A stretch of DNA of 64,000 nucleotides, taken from the NCBI RefSeq assembly GCF_963678635.1, contig NC_087065.1:19047623-19111622 (forward strand), given 5' to 3'. This document shows, piece by piece, positions 1 through 12,200 of this stretch. Source of the stretch: Symsagittifera roscoffensis. Taxonomy: Eukaryota > Xenacoelomorpha > Acoela > Convolutidae. Position numbers and translations under genes: made by a program. The notes beneath the pieces are model-generated. The model did not search any database, had not been told where the DNA came from, and saw only the letters and a program-made list of their open reading frames with translations. Within the stretch, counting starts at the first letter, position 1, and the number at the start of each line of letters is the position of its first letter.

Positions 1-60
1 GTGAAAACGTGTGAGTTATCTACTGCAGGCCAAAACACTCACTTGCACTTTTTATCTTAC

Positions 61-201
61 CGTCTTCGAAGGTAATTTCTGTGATTGGTTTCTGGTTGGA
101 GAGAGAACAGATGGCATTTTCAATTCCCTCAGCAGTCACCAAATTCCTTTGCTCTCCCTCGATGAAACCCTTCTCAATCAGATACTTCAGTACAGCTGCG
201 C
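61..201 (-). CDS. Candidate NFAT5 exon 13 or exon of a downstream gene, unrecognised domain
   Basis: Between a GCTACTAG acceptor and a GTAAGA donor lie 47 codons: [47 protein letters not shown]. The phase fits exon 12 exactly (R-G-A-A-V). The segment looks like a compact alpha/beta or winged-helix-like piece and is unlike the Gln-rich tail. I do not recognise it, and I know of no such segment in vertebrate NFAT5. It may be a lineage-specific C-terminal extension, or the exon of a separate minus-strand gene running off the left edge. Confidence 0.6.
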
Positions 202-3200
202 CTAGTAGCAAAAAAAAACGATTCTCACTTAGATCATCATTTGACGGACTTATGTTCCAGCACTTGTTCCCTTTTAGCAATGACTAGATAACATGTTCCA
301 GCACTTGTTCCCTTTTAGCAATGACTAGATAACACTAAATTTAACCTTAGAACTTGTATTGATAAAAAGATAATGTAAATGGTATGACTGCCAACTAGTT
401 TACCTCTTGCCGGTGGCTCCTCTGGAGTCATGGGAGGCGCCGGACTTGGCGTCAGGAGAGAGTCGCTTGAGAGGATGGTACAGAGCGGGCTCTGGGCAAT
501 TTGTGAAAAGATGGAATCGAGGTCATGGAAATCATTTGATGAGATCGAACTGCCTTGCGAGTTCTGGTCATGCTCGAATGTTGACACTTGGTGAATGTCC
601 ATCAGAGAAGAAGTCTTCTGAACCTGATTCGAGTCGAGAGCTCCAGATGACAAGAAGGGATCGGTGGTGCTGTTTTTGAGTCCGGCCGCGTGATGCTGCA
701 TAGTCGCAACGCCTCCAGTTCCTCCGGCAATGGAATTGCTTCCTGAGCTTGATTCCCAATTCATTGATGACTGAGATCCCGTGCCTGATATGACACTATT
801 CGGTTCCCAGGACATGTTCATCTGTTGTTGATTCTGAGGCATCATCGCTTGCTGCTGATGATGTTGGTTTTGCTGGTGCTGATGCTGAGGATCGTTCACA
901 TTCTGCTGCATCTGGTTTCCATACTGGACATTTCCTATACCTGCTGTTTGCCTCGGTTGCTGCTGAGTTTGCCAGTCTGAATTCTGTGAGTTATCAACTG
1001 GGTATGGTTCCTTGAACATCTGCTCCTCAATTTCAGTCTGGGCTCCAGAACTCGACTTCAACTGGGTCTGTGGGTTGTATAAATCAGGATCGACCAAGTC
1101 CATGTTGGACGAATGCATCTCCTTTTGAGCCATTGGGTAATAAACTTGGTGCTGTTGTGGTATCGACTGTGACTGCGTATACACTACGTAACTAGATACT
1201 GACTGTTGTTGACCTGAATTGGTCGGCTGGTGTGAAAAGTTCTGTTGGCTGACAGAGATGTTTCCCATGGAGGAGCTGACTTGGTTCGGCAACCCTTGAG
1301 ACCCGCAGTTGACGCTACTAGGACTGTTTATTTCAGGAGCCGAAAGGACACTAGATGGTCCTCCAATCGACGGAGGACCAGATGCCACACTAGGAGGGGG
1401 TGCTGAACTAACACTTGGAGGTGGTTGGTCCGTAGATCCTGGTCCCAACAACGGTATACTTTCTCTCTGCGAGACCTGGTGCTGTTCGATTTTCTGCTGA
1501 TACTGATACTCCGGCTGGTTATTGTAATATACTTGTTGGAATTGCTGCTGCGGTTGTCCTTGTTGAATAGGCTGACTATTATACAAAGGTTGCTGCTGAC
1601 TCATGCTTATTCCCGCCGCTTGTGGGTGATGTTGCATTGTATTTTGCTTCTGTTGCGAGGACTGCTGCCCAATATAACCAGCCTGTTGTTGCTGTGGTTG
1701 TGGCTGCTGGTTCTGAGATGGTTGCTGCTGGTTTATAATATTTGGCTGATACTGCTGGTTTTGAATCTGAGTCTGTTGGGACACGGTTGATGTGACCGTA
1801 GATCCCGATGTCTGAAATTGATAAAACACTCCTGCGTTGCTACTGCTCAACTGCTGGTTGTGGACAGTTCCTTGCTTCATCATGTCCATAGAACCCTGGA
1901 CATTCTGTTGCATCGCAGACACTTGATGTTGGTGTTGCCCTTGCTGGTTCATACTCTGACCTTGGTTTAAGTTATGATGCTGGCTGACTTGACTCATTAC
2001 TGGCGGATGCATCGTCTGAACAGGTGTTTGAGTAAAAGACTGTTGTCTTACAATTGGAGGGACTTGTTGCTGCTGCTGTGGCGTCATGCTGACATTGGCA
2101 TAGGTGTGTTGCGTTTGATTTGCTTGCTGTTGGTTTATATTTTGCTGCTGCTGCTGAGAGTATGATTGGTTGGGAGGCGATGATACTACTTGCTGCTGCA
2201 CGTGTAGGTGCTGCACCGCTTGGGGTATTTGTTCAGGTGATGAGTACTGCTGCCCGATAGTTGCTTGTTGGCTGTTCTGCGACGCAATTTGAGGCTGGTT
2301 CTGTTGCATTTGCAGCGGAGGATTCCCTACATTGCTGTACTGCTGGTTTTGGCCTTGATGATGTTGCTGTTGCTGCTGTTCCGCTAGACTGGCTAGCTTC
2401 ATCGCCTCTTGCTGCAGCAAATCCTGAAGCTGCGCAACATCGGCATTTGATTCGTTCATCTGCTGCTGCTGTACAGCTTCAATTGCGCTTATCAACTGCG
2501 GTGCAAACGGCGCTAATTGTGGATTCTTGGAAATTGCAGTGGCTGCAAGCAGAGCGTCTTGCGATAGTTTCATTTTGGGGTTTGAGAACTGAGATCCGCC
2601 AATGTTTACGCCACTCATCTGGGAAACCGGGATGATATTACCACTCATAGTTGCGTGAACTGCCTGAATTTGCTGCTGCGTTTGTATTTGTTGCTGTTGG
2701 TTGCTATTCGCAGGCTGAGAGCTACCAGGGCTGTTATAATTGACTTGATTGACAGAAGATGGGTTAGAGTTGACATTGCCTCCGCTTTGCTGCGACTGCG
2801 GTGGTGGAGGCGTAGCATCGAGTGGCGCCGCTGTATTTTGCACTGAAGATACGGACGCTGGGTTACTGTTCATCACGCTCAGTTCAGTCTTCATAATGTC
2901 TTTCTGAACCTGCTGTGATATCTGCACTGCAAACGCAGCATATGTCGAGGGATTTGTACTGTTAGCACCAAGAAGAAGTAAGCCTTTGAGAATGCTGTCG
3001 ATATCAGTAGCAGCTCCGCCATTGGAGCCAGCAGGAGAATATGAACTCATGCTCAGCTGTTGTATGGAAGGACTCTCCTCCGTTTTAACAGCTCCAATCG
3101 TTGAAACTGTCGATACTGAAGAAGGACTATCCGATGGTGGAATCTGTTGGAAATTTAAGACAGAAGATGACGATGGAACCTTAGAGACATCCATTGGGAC

Positions 3201-6200
3201 TCCAGTCGCTCCTTGTTGTCCAAAATGGCCAGTAGTGATAACTGGAACTGAGCTCGTCATCTGTACTTGCTGGTGTACCTGAGTCATTTGTTGTATGTTT
3301 GGACCTGCGGGTGACAAATCATTCACTGAAATTCCTGTGTTTCCATTGTTACCGCCAAGACACGGGGTTGGAAATACTTGCTGCTGGATTTTGTAGTTAG
3401 TCACACTGCTCAGATTGGTTGGATGTGGAAGAACGCTCTGAGATGGTGGAACATGAGTGATCAAACCACGAGGCATGACAATGGGCTGAGTGGTCCCGTT
3501 CGCGCTGTTTACACTTCTGGCACCGCAGGACACCAACTCAGACTCAGGTTTGATAAACACCGAGTTTGCCATACTTGTAATAGCACCGGTACCACAAAAC
3601 GGGACCGCAGGGAGCATCTGCTGCGATATTCCCGCTTGGGTTGGAGTTGATTTGAGAGACATCTGTTGGGGAATGTGGAACATCGGTGGTTGTGGCATTA
3701 AATGCACTCGTGTTTTTGCGTCCAAATCGACCGACTGAACAATAGCAGGTACATTTTTGTTGCTACTTCCACCGGCCATCACATTCTGATTAGCATAGTT
3801 TGCTGATGATACGTTATTAATGGCCATGCCCAGAGGTTGCTGAACGGCCGTTTTGAGTTGCAACGTCTGAATCTGAACTGCTGAATAGGCCTGTAGTCCG
3901 AAGTCCCTCATGATAGAGTGTGGTTGGTTCGGATTGTTAGGAGTTGCGGGGTTCGCTTTGGAATTGGCGGATTCGGAGGTAACAGTTCCACTGCCGACGC
4001 CACTACCTGGACTCTCCTCCATCTGGTCCGTATCTGGTGGCGAAGTCCTGGATCTAAATAATATTTGAGTCATGTAGTACGAGAAGAGTAACTAACTATA
4101 AACAAGGCCAACAGACAGTCGAAAAAGTGTCAATGAACAAAAAAAAAATCAAAAATAATGACAGATTATTATCAGGTCACTTTCAAAAAAAAAATTGACC
4201 AAAAAGCCTTTAGAATTCCACGATTCCTTTATTGATTTTTTAAAAATAAAACCAGTCTTAAGTAAAAAAAAACTTGATAATTAGGTATATAAATTCCATG
4301 GGAAATCTAAAAATTAAAACCCAATTTTGAAACTAACAGTCGCTTTTTTTTCACGCCAATGGCATTTTCAGCCCTTTTTTTATTGGAGAACGAAATATGC
4401 GTCCTTTTTTAACAATTGAATTTGCAGTGAAATTAAGAAAAGCCACAAAAAGCCTAGTTTGAGTGAAGACATTTTCCCTGATACTTCAGTAATTGCCATT
4501 AAAATCGAATTGCTCACCTCTTCGCTTGGGATCCGCCTCCATATGTATCAGAGACAGACAGTGCCGATGACATGACATGGCTGGGCATTGCATTGGCAGT
4601 AGACGCCAAAAGACTCTGCGGACATATACCACTAGGGGCCATAGTTGCCGGAGGAATGGTCATGATGGGACACTGGTTCAAGGGTGCAGCTGGGAGTGAC
4701 AGAATCGCTTCTAGCTTAGACACTTCTTGCAGCACTGCAACAACGAAAGCTGTTTAACATCATGACCTTCACTCTCTCTATCATATCTAGTACCAAATTT
4801 CGACCAGTGGGACAGCTTAAGTAAACACAATTGACCTCTTAGGACCATACACAGAGATAATGGCAAAAACAAACGATTCAATCAAGGTTCTTGTAAATTC
4901 TAAATTTATCACATGAACTCTGTGACTACCATTTTATGCGAGATTGCAGAAATATATGAGGATAAACATGCCATGTATCTATAGGATTAGGTTCGACATC
5001 GTTTACATGAGAAGAAAATCCGGACCCAAACTCCTCAAATCATGTCTTGCAATCCTACTCATGAGACCATTTCAAGACATCCACGTAACCCGTTTACAGC
5101 TATCATAAGGATACTCTGAGACAAGGATATGATACTAAGTCTCGTCTGAATTATTAACATTCGATTACTAAAAAGCTGAATTCGTAGTCCAAAATCAGTT
5201 TGTTTTGTAATTATTTACCTTCGTTGGGCATGTACAGGAACAAGGCGGGATCGCTGACTTTGTTGTCTCCGTTGGTCACAGTCACTTCACAGTACACCGG
5301 TTGGCATATGCTTACTTCTCGGTAGGATGGAATCTTGCAGCCCAGATAGTGCTAAACAATACAATATAGCTATTAATTTACAGTCACATTTGACAGAGAT
5401 GCAAAGGGGAGCTTCGCGCCACTTCCGATACAACGCAAACATAGCATTAAAAACTTGCCGACAGAAAATGAGATAATACCCGAAAGTAGATAAAAAACTA
5501 GATTTACCTATACTCTCATACGTTTGTTTCCAACAAGCAAGATCCTCTCCAAAGGATTAATCAGCTCGCAAAAAGTTAGTTGTTGTTCAAATCAAGCAAC
5601 TGAATCTATGAAACTTTAAAGCAAATCAAGTTATTTGATGAATCAAATCGGAGGGCGCAAAATTAAAAACTTTTTAAGCAAGCTACTCCAGATTGAAACC
5701 TTGAGATATTGTAAATTATTTCATGTAGCAAATAAGATGACAAATAGTTAAGTATTTTCTATTGAAGCCACTTATGCGATGAGACTTCAAGTATTTCAAG
5801 TTATTTCATAGACCGAATCAGTTTGCAATAGGTTAAAGAGTTTCTAAGGAAGCTACTCCAGCTAAAAAACTTTATGTCAGGAAAAAACTCGTCTTTTCTA
5901 TCAAGTTCGCGAAAAAATAAAGTTTTCTAAGCCAGCTAATCAAGCTATGAAACTTTGAAATATCTCACATTATTTTATAGACTGAATCAGTTCGCGAAAA
6001 ATTGAATTTTTCCTAAGCAAGCTTTTTAAGCTAGAAATTTAGAAATAATTCAAGTCGTAAACCGAATCAGTTTGCAAAAAGCTTAAACTTCTCTATGCAA
6101 GCTATTCTATGAAACTTTGAATTTTTTCAAGTTAGTTTGTAGACCGAATCGGTTCGCGAATAATTAAGTGTTTCTACTCAAGGTATTAGAGCTATGCAAC

Positions 6201-9200
6201 TGTGAAATATTTCAAGTAATTTCATAAACCGAATTAATTCGCGAAAAGCTTTGACATTTTCGAAGCAAGCTAATCAAGCTATTAAACTTTTGAAATCTCT
6301 CATATTATTTCAAAGACTGAATAAGTTCGCGAAAAACTTAAATTTGACTAAGCAAGCTTTTTAAGCTAGAAATTTTGAAACAATTCAAGTCATACACCAA
6401 ATCAGCTTGCGAAAAGATTAAAAATTTTCTTTGCAAGCTATTCTATGAAACTTTGAATTTTCCAGTTATTTTAAACTTATTTTTTTGACAAATTGAAACC
6501 ATCAACTTGAATCGATTTTAAATAGAATTGTTTGAGCCTAAAACACACCTAACTAATTTAAACTAGTTTCAAGCACTTTCGGTACAAAAAAACTGAAACC
6601 ATGCATCCGAAAAAAGCTGAAATTTATTTGCAAAAAAAAAATTTATCAGAAAATTCAAAAAAGTTTTATTTCTAAGAGAAAAGTTTGGCGCTAATAAAAA
6701 CCTGGAAACCATGAACTATAATTAGCCTCAAAAAAATTCAGCAGAAAAATTCAAAAAAGTTTTATTTCAAAGAGAAAAGTTTGGCGCTTATAAAAATCAG
6801 GAAACCGTGAACTATATTTACCCTCATGAAAATGAAGAAAAAATCATCGAAAAATCTACCAAAAATATAGATATAAACAACCAACAAGTATACCGACAAA
6901 AATTGGGTCGAAATCAATAGACGGCAAAAAATATCAACTTACACCTAATAATGTTTTTCAGCGGTAAAACAATTATCACTTCAATCGTTGAAGCCAGCTT
7001 TTGAATTACAGCTGTTAGACGTGCATCTTGAGTAGAAATGGAGATACATTTGGAAATGACTAAATTTCAGTTATCCTGAGGACAAAGTTTTTTCGGGAAA
7101 AGAGTCTAGTACCCGATTGATATACCCTTGCTTAACGCAAGAGTAAAAAAGATTTGGAAGCCCAGTTCTCAAAACATTCAGGCATAAAAAACACGCACGG
7201 AAAAAAAACGACGCGATATGAGACCAATAAGCCGGTATTTATATCCCGAAACCTTCTAAGCCGAATAACAAGAAAAAACTGAACTTACACCAAATCAGAG
7301 CTTCCACTCAACATGAAAAAAAAAACAAATTTATATCTGAAATATCATGCCAGCATTTAACATTTATAACGCAATGATTGAGAGACAAGCCTTTGTCCCT
7401 TGGGACAAAGGCACGTATGCAACCATTAATTACCATTTCGTCCATTTTGTGGTCCAAGTTGTTCCCAGAGAAAAATTCTTGTACCCAGTTTCTGTACCCT
7501 TGCTAATCGCATTACCCTTGCTAATCGATATGAAAACTTCATCACATGCACTAAAAACATCTGGGCCTGTAATTGATTATTGAAATAGATGAGGTATCAG
7601 AGAACTCTTATAACTTCAAACAGGACCCGCCATTTAGACGAGCTAAGATAGGTTTTGCTCAGTTTCCAGGTACGACAGGAATCATTCCAGGCCGCCGATG
7701 ATGTTGAAGGTTAGCTTATGTACGCTCCCAAAAAATCCCAAAAGTAGCAGATAATTTCCTCTAAATCTTAACAAGGATAGCCGGTTACTGTGAAAACAGC
7801 TCAGATTTCTTCACTCCAACCAGACTGATTGAGGAAATGAAATTCCAAATTATTTCAAAATTTTCTAATTCTAATATTTTTGCACAGGGTGACTGAAATA
7901 GATGAAGATCTTCAAAAAATAGACATCGCTAAAAAAAATAATAAAATATTAGCAGGATAATAACGTTTAAAATTCAAGGGGAAGTCAGCGTCTCATCAAT
8001 TTTTGTCTAATGTAGTCTGAAAACCGAAAATATTCAGGTTGAGACCACTTTTAACACAGAGGCGAAGCTTCGCACTACTTTTAACAAAATGTTCGTATGT
8101 CTTGAAAAAAAACTAGGGGCCTAGCTAAAGCTGGAGGTACCAGTTTGATATTTTTTAATTTGTTATACTGCTGCGGGAAAAAATGGGAAAGGAACCATCA
8201 CCTTTCTGTGAAAAAATGAATGAGTCGCAGCTTCAGGAAAAATTGACAGGATAGTTTTTAAGAAAAGTCACGAAGTTTCTACAAAACGGTGAAAAATGGA
8301 TATTTTTTTTTGCAAAAAGCAGGTCCCGGCCGCTTAAGCAGAGAAAATGTCCAAAACCGGCTTTCATTGAACACTAAACCTAAAAATTAGCAGGGTATTT
8401 TTCGAGAAAAGTTAAAAATTTCCGAAAAACGGTCAAAGTTTCAAAACTTTGACAATTAAGACCATAACTTTTCTGTTAAAAAAAATTGGTACTGGTCGCT
8501 TACTCAACATGTTTATATCGTTTTCACAGTCATAACGTCTCTACATATTACGTAATGTTTGTATCGACCAATAATACATAAAACAGAGAGAGTATCGAAC
8601 ATGCGATTAGCCCAATTGTTTTCCAGGAAGGTGCCTCTAATCCCAGATTTGTTCACAATTTTATCTCCGTGAAACAGGACAGTGGACACAGTTTGTTCGC
8701 TCTAACTTATTAGAACCCAATCAACCGCTTTCTCATTCATACAAATCTAGACGGTTTGGTGAGTCCATATTAAATATTCTTTACGGGCTTAACCGGGTTA
8801 GGCACATTTGACTTATCGCAACTGTATCAAAACCCTCTTTATTCGCAACATAGACACCTACATATGTCTAGGAAAACCAGAATTTGAAGCAATCAATTTA
8901 CTTACTCCTAGATCTTCGAAATAATTGAATCTTCGCTGAGTAAACTGACATTTTTATGAAAAATGGAGCCATGAAAAAGCAATAGCAATCCCTCCCACAC
9001 ATCAATATTCGAGCCCAAATAAACACAGACTTCATTATGTGTGACTGTAGATAAAAGTTATCCCTCTTCAGTTTATTCATGTTTCGTTGCTGCACCTCAA
9101 AGACGACACGTACTAGCATACATGTAAACAGAGTTAGCTTGGAGCCTATAGAGTCTGATGTATGTAAATTTGATCAAGGTACAGTCTAAGTCCTATTTGC

Positions 9201-12200
9201 AAAAAATGGCATGAAAAGGTATTTTGCGAGGGGGAGGAGTTTGGATGCGTAGCTTAGTTCCAAGTACACACCTGAGAAACGCAGTCAGGGAGAAGCTCCG
9301 CCACTTCACTCCAGGTAGTTTCTCCCTCATTATATGGACCACCTGTGCCTAAAAGCACAAACCACAATCCATACAACAGAGAGAACAGACAACTCACAAA
9401 GAACACATTTTGGATCAATTCATGTAAAAAAAAATACGATTACTCTTTGCTGATCAGCATATTCAAAGATTTCGCATCACGTAACGATTCATATAACGCA
9501 AGTTAGGATATGATTCTGAACATAACAGGAAGAAACTAATTTAAAAGGCTTGAACTTTACATATGTCTGGGCGAACCCTTATTTCATACAATGAAAACAA
9601 CTTAAGCTTTCTGATTTTTTAAAGAATCAATTTGTATTTCTTCTTGCGTATGAAAGCCTGTAGAGATTAAGCTTGCCCTTATTTTGAAGATTTAAAAAGG
9701 TCTCTTTCAAGCTAGCGTAGTTTTTTGCCATTTTCTACTCATTTTTACCAAGGTTTCTTTTTAAATCATGGACATTTGTACCTTGGGTCATGGAACTGAT
9801 TCCTCCTCCGGGAAAAGTGGGGGCGGCGGAAGCAGAAATGGCAATGAGGGGTTTGGTTCTATGGGCGAATGTGACGGTGGGTCGGGTGAAGTGTTTTCCC
9901 AGAATGTACGTCACCCCTCCTCCGCAACAGGGACTTCTGTCTACAGTTAGACGCGCAATCTCTGGTTGTCCTGTCGGTTGGGCTATATCAAGTTAACTAT
10001 TAACCTCAGTCACTTCGTAAGAATAAATAAATACGAATTTCTCTGATCACTTTGACCCGTTAAATTTAATGTGAGCATTAAAAAAACATGAAAAAACCGG
10101 CATAACCTAATCCAGTTTTTCGTCAACATAGAATTTTATACTGCTAAGATAATGCTAATAAATTTGGCCTTCACTTTTAACAATTTTGCAAATTCCACCA
10201 AAAACTGGATGCACAAAACTTGTTCTAAGTGTGTTATTTTAGAATGTGTCTGTCTGCAACAAATGTCTACACTAAAGCTTTTGACACTGTTTTTGCATCA
10301 TGTTTTGTAGAAATTTTTGCAGATCGCATATGACACTAAGTTGCATGGTTGCAAGTGCTTATAATATATCCACCGAAGTACCAAATTTTAGTCTATACTT
10401 TCTAATCTACAGGGAGCATAATTAAAATGCATCAGACCGTAACTCCATGACGAAAATTAACTTCGCCTGCTCTGAAAACGATTGAACTGGAAAGACAATC
10501 CATTTGATTTGAACTACCAATTAATGCTATCGCATTCAGGTCAAGATCCAAAAACTAAATTTCAAAGTCCGGATGATCGTATGCTCAGATGAAATTAAGC
10601 AAAAAAGGTTTTAACTTTACAATAATAAATTGAGTTGAAGTCTATTCGGAGGGAAATTGACGCACTCCAAACCAGTTAGCACAACTCCTGTGACAATGAG
10701 AAACATAGCCAACAGACAGTTGAAAAAATAGTAAAAGAACGCCAGAAAACAGAAAAAAATACTGATTTTTTTTTTAAACATCAACCTTCGAATTTCAAAG
10801 AAAAAAATAGATGCCCTTAAAGCTCTTTGAATTTCCAGAACAATTTATGAATGAAACTTTTTAAATATAGGTTTTTCGTGATTTTTACACACTTCTCCTG
10901 TTCTATGATGCAGTTTGCCTGTACAAAGGAAATGAACTGTTTTAATAAAGGAAATGAACTGAACTTAAAAAGAAATCAAAAGTCAAACCGGGTAAAATTA
11001 CATTTGAGCCTGATCAAATTTAACGCGTTTCCTGAAAAAAAAAAAACATAAGAGTCTGAATCTGAACTACGATACGACGTTAATCACAGAGAGAATCATG
11101 GAAACGAAACTTATTTGTTTGTTCCTAATTTGTTCCTAATTGCTTCTTGAGCGGCGAGAGTGGAGAAAATAAAAAACAAATGGAAATTCAAGTAAAATAC
11201 AAGGAAAAAATAATTTAATTTTTTGAAACTTTCAAACTTTGAAGAACATATATATCACATTGAAGCTCTCTAAATTTAACGAAAAGTGAATGTTTCACAG
11301 TTTTTTCATAAAACTAACCAAACTAGGAAAATGGATCAGTAGATTATTATCTTATTTCGCTGAAAAATCTTAAGTAAAATCAACTTTGTAAGTCGATCAG
11401 GCAGTTTCGCGCCAATATGCTTTCCTAATTGTGGAGATTTGTGCCTTCCTTTTAGCAAAAGAATGTTGATTAATTTTCGAGAAAAAATCAAATCGCATAA
11501 AGTCAAAATTTCGGGAGATCAATTTTAAACTTTATTTCCTGAATACGCTTATTGCATCATCAATTGGGTCAAAATAGCTTGTACAAATTTTAAAAAACGG
11601 TCAGATTGATGTCCAATGACAAGATCTCATTTACGTCTGTACTGAAAAATTCCTTCTTTTTTGTAAAACATAGCCAACAGACGGTTGATAAAGTGTAAAC
11701 GTACAAGGAAACCAAAAATATATATATATATCAAAATTTTTAACAATTATGGTTGTCATTTTAATAAAAACTTTTCCTATATAGAGAAAACTTGATTAAA
11801 AGGGAATTCATCTTTTCCGCTGAGAAGAATTTTTAGAAAAACCAAGTCCATTTTTGAAAATAGAAGTCGCTGATGTTTTTATGACCTTTACACTTTTGCT
11901 ACTCGACAAAAAACAAATAGTCACATCGGAAAACCACATTTGATCACTTTTCAATAATCACGTCCTATGTAAGTGACAATCACTATGTTCTTTTACACTT
12001 GCAACTGATAAAACTTTTTGAAACATATATATTTTTCACTGTGTACCTTTTTAATACACAGAGGCAAGGCCGAGCTTCACACTACTTACTAAACAACAAG
12101 GAATGGCTATGATTACCAGCAAAAGTAAAGACAATATATAAATATAAAAATTTTATAAAAAATTATATAAAAAGTTTGTTAATAAAAATATAAAAATTTC

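Noticed and set aside
1309-3738. Several plus-strand open frames of 60-124 codons opposite the NFAT5 Gln-rich exon
   Set aside because: They are antisense shadows of CAG/CAA-rich coding sequence (Leu/Cys/Trp-rich translations) with no independent features.
5570-6480. CRISPR-like array
   Set aside because: Units are about 84 bp, diverged throughout, with no constant-repeat/unique-spacer pattern, in an intron-bearing animal gene.
9768-9996. Plus-strand frame rich in Gly/Ser
   Set aside because: The opposite strand encodes the IPT-domain exon 8 with correct splice sites and NFAT5 similarity, so this frame is a shadow.
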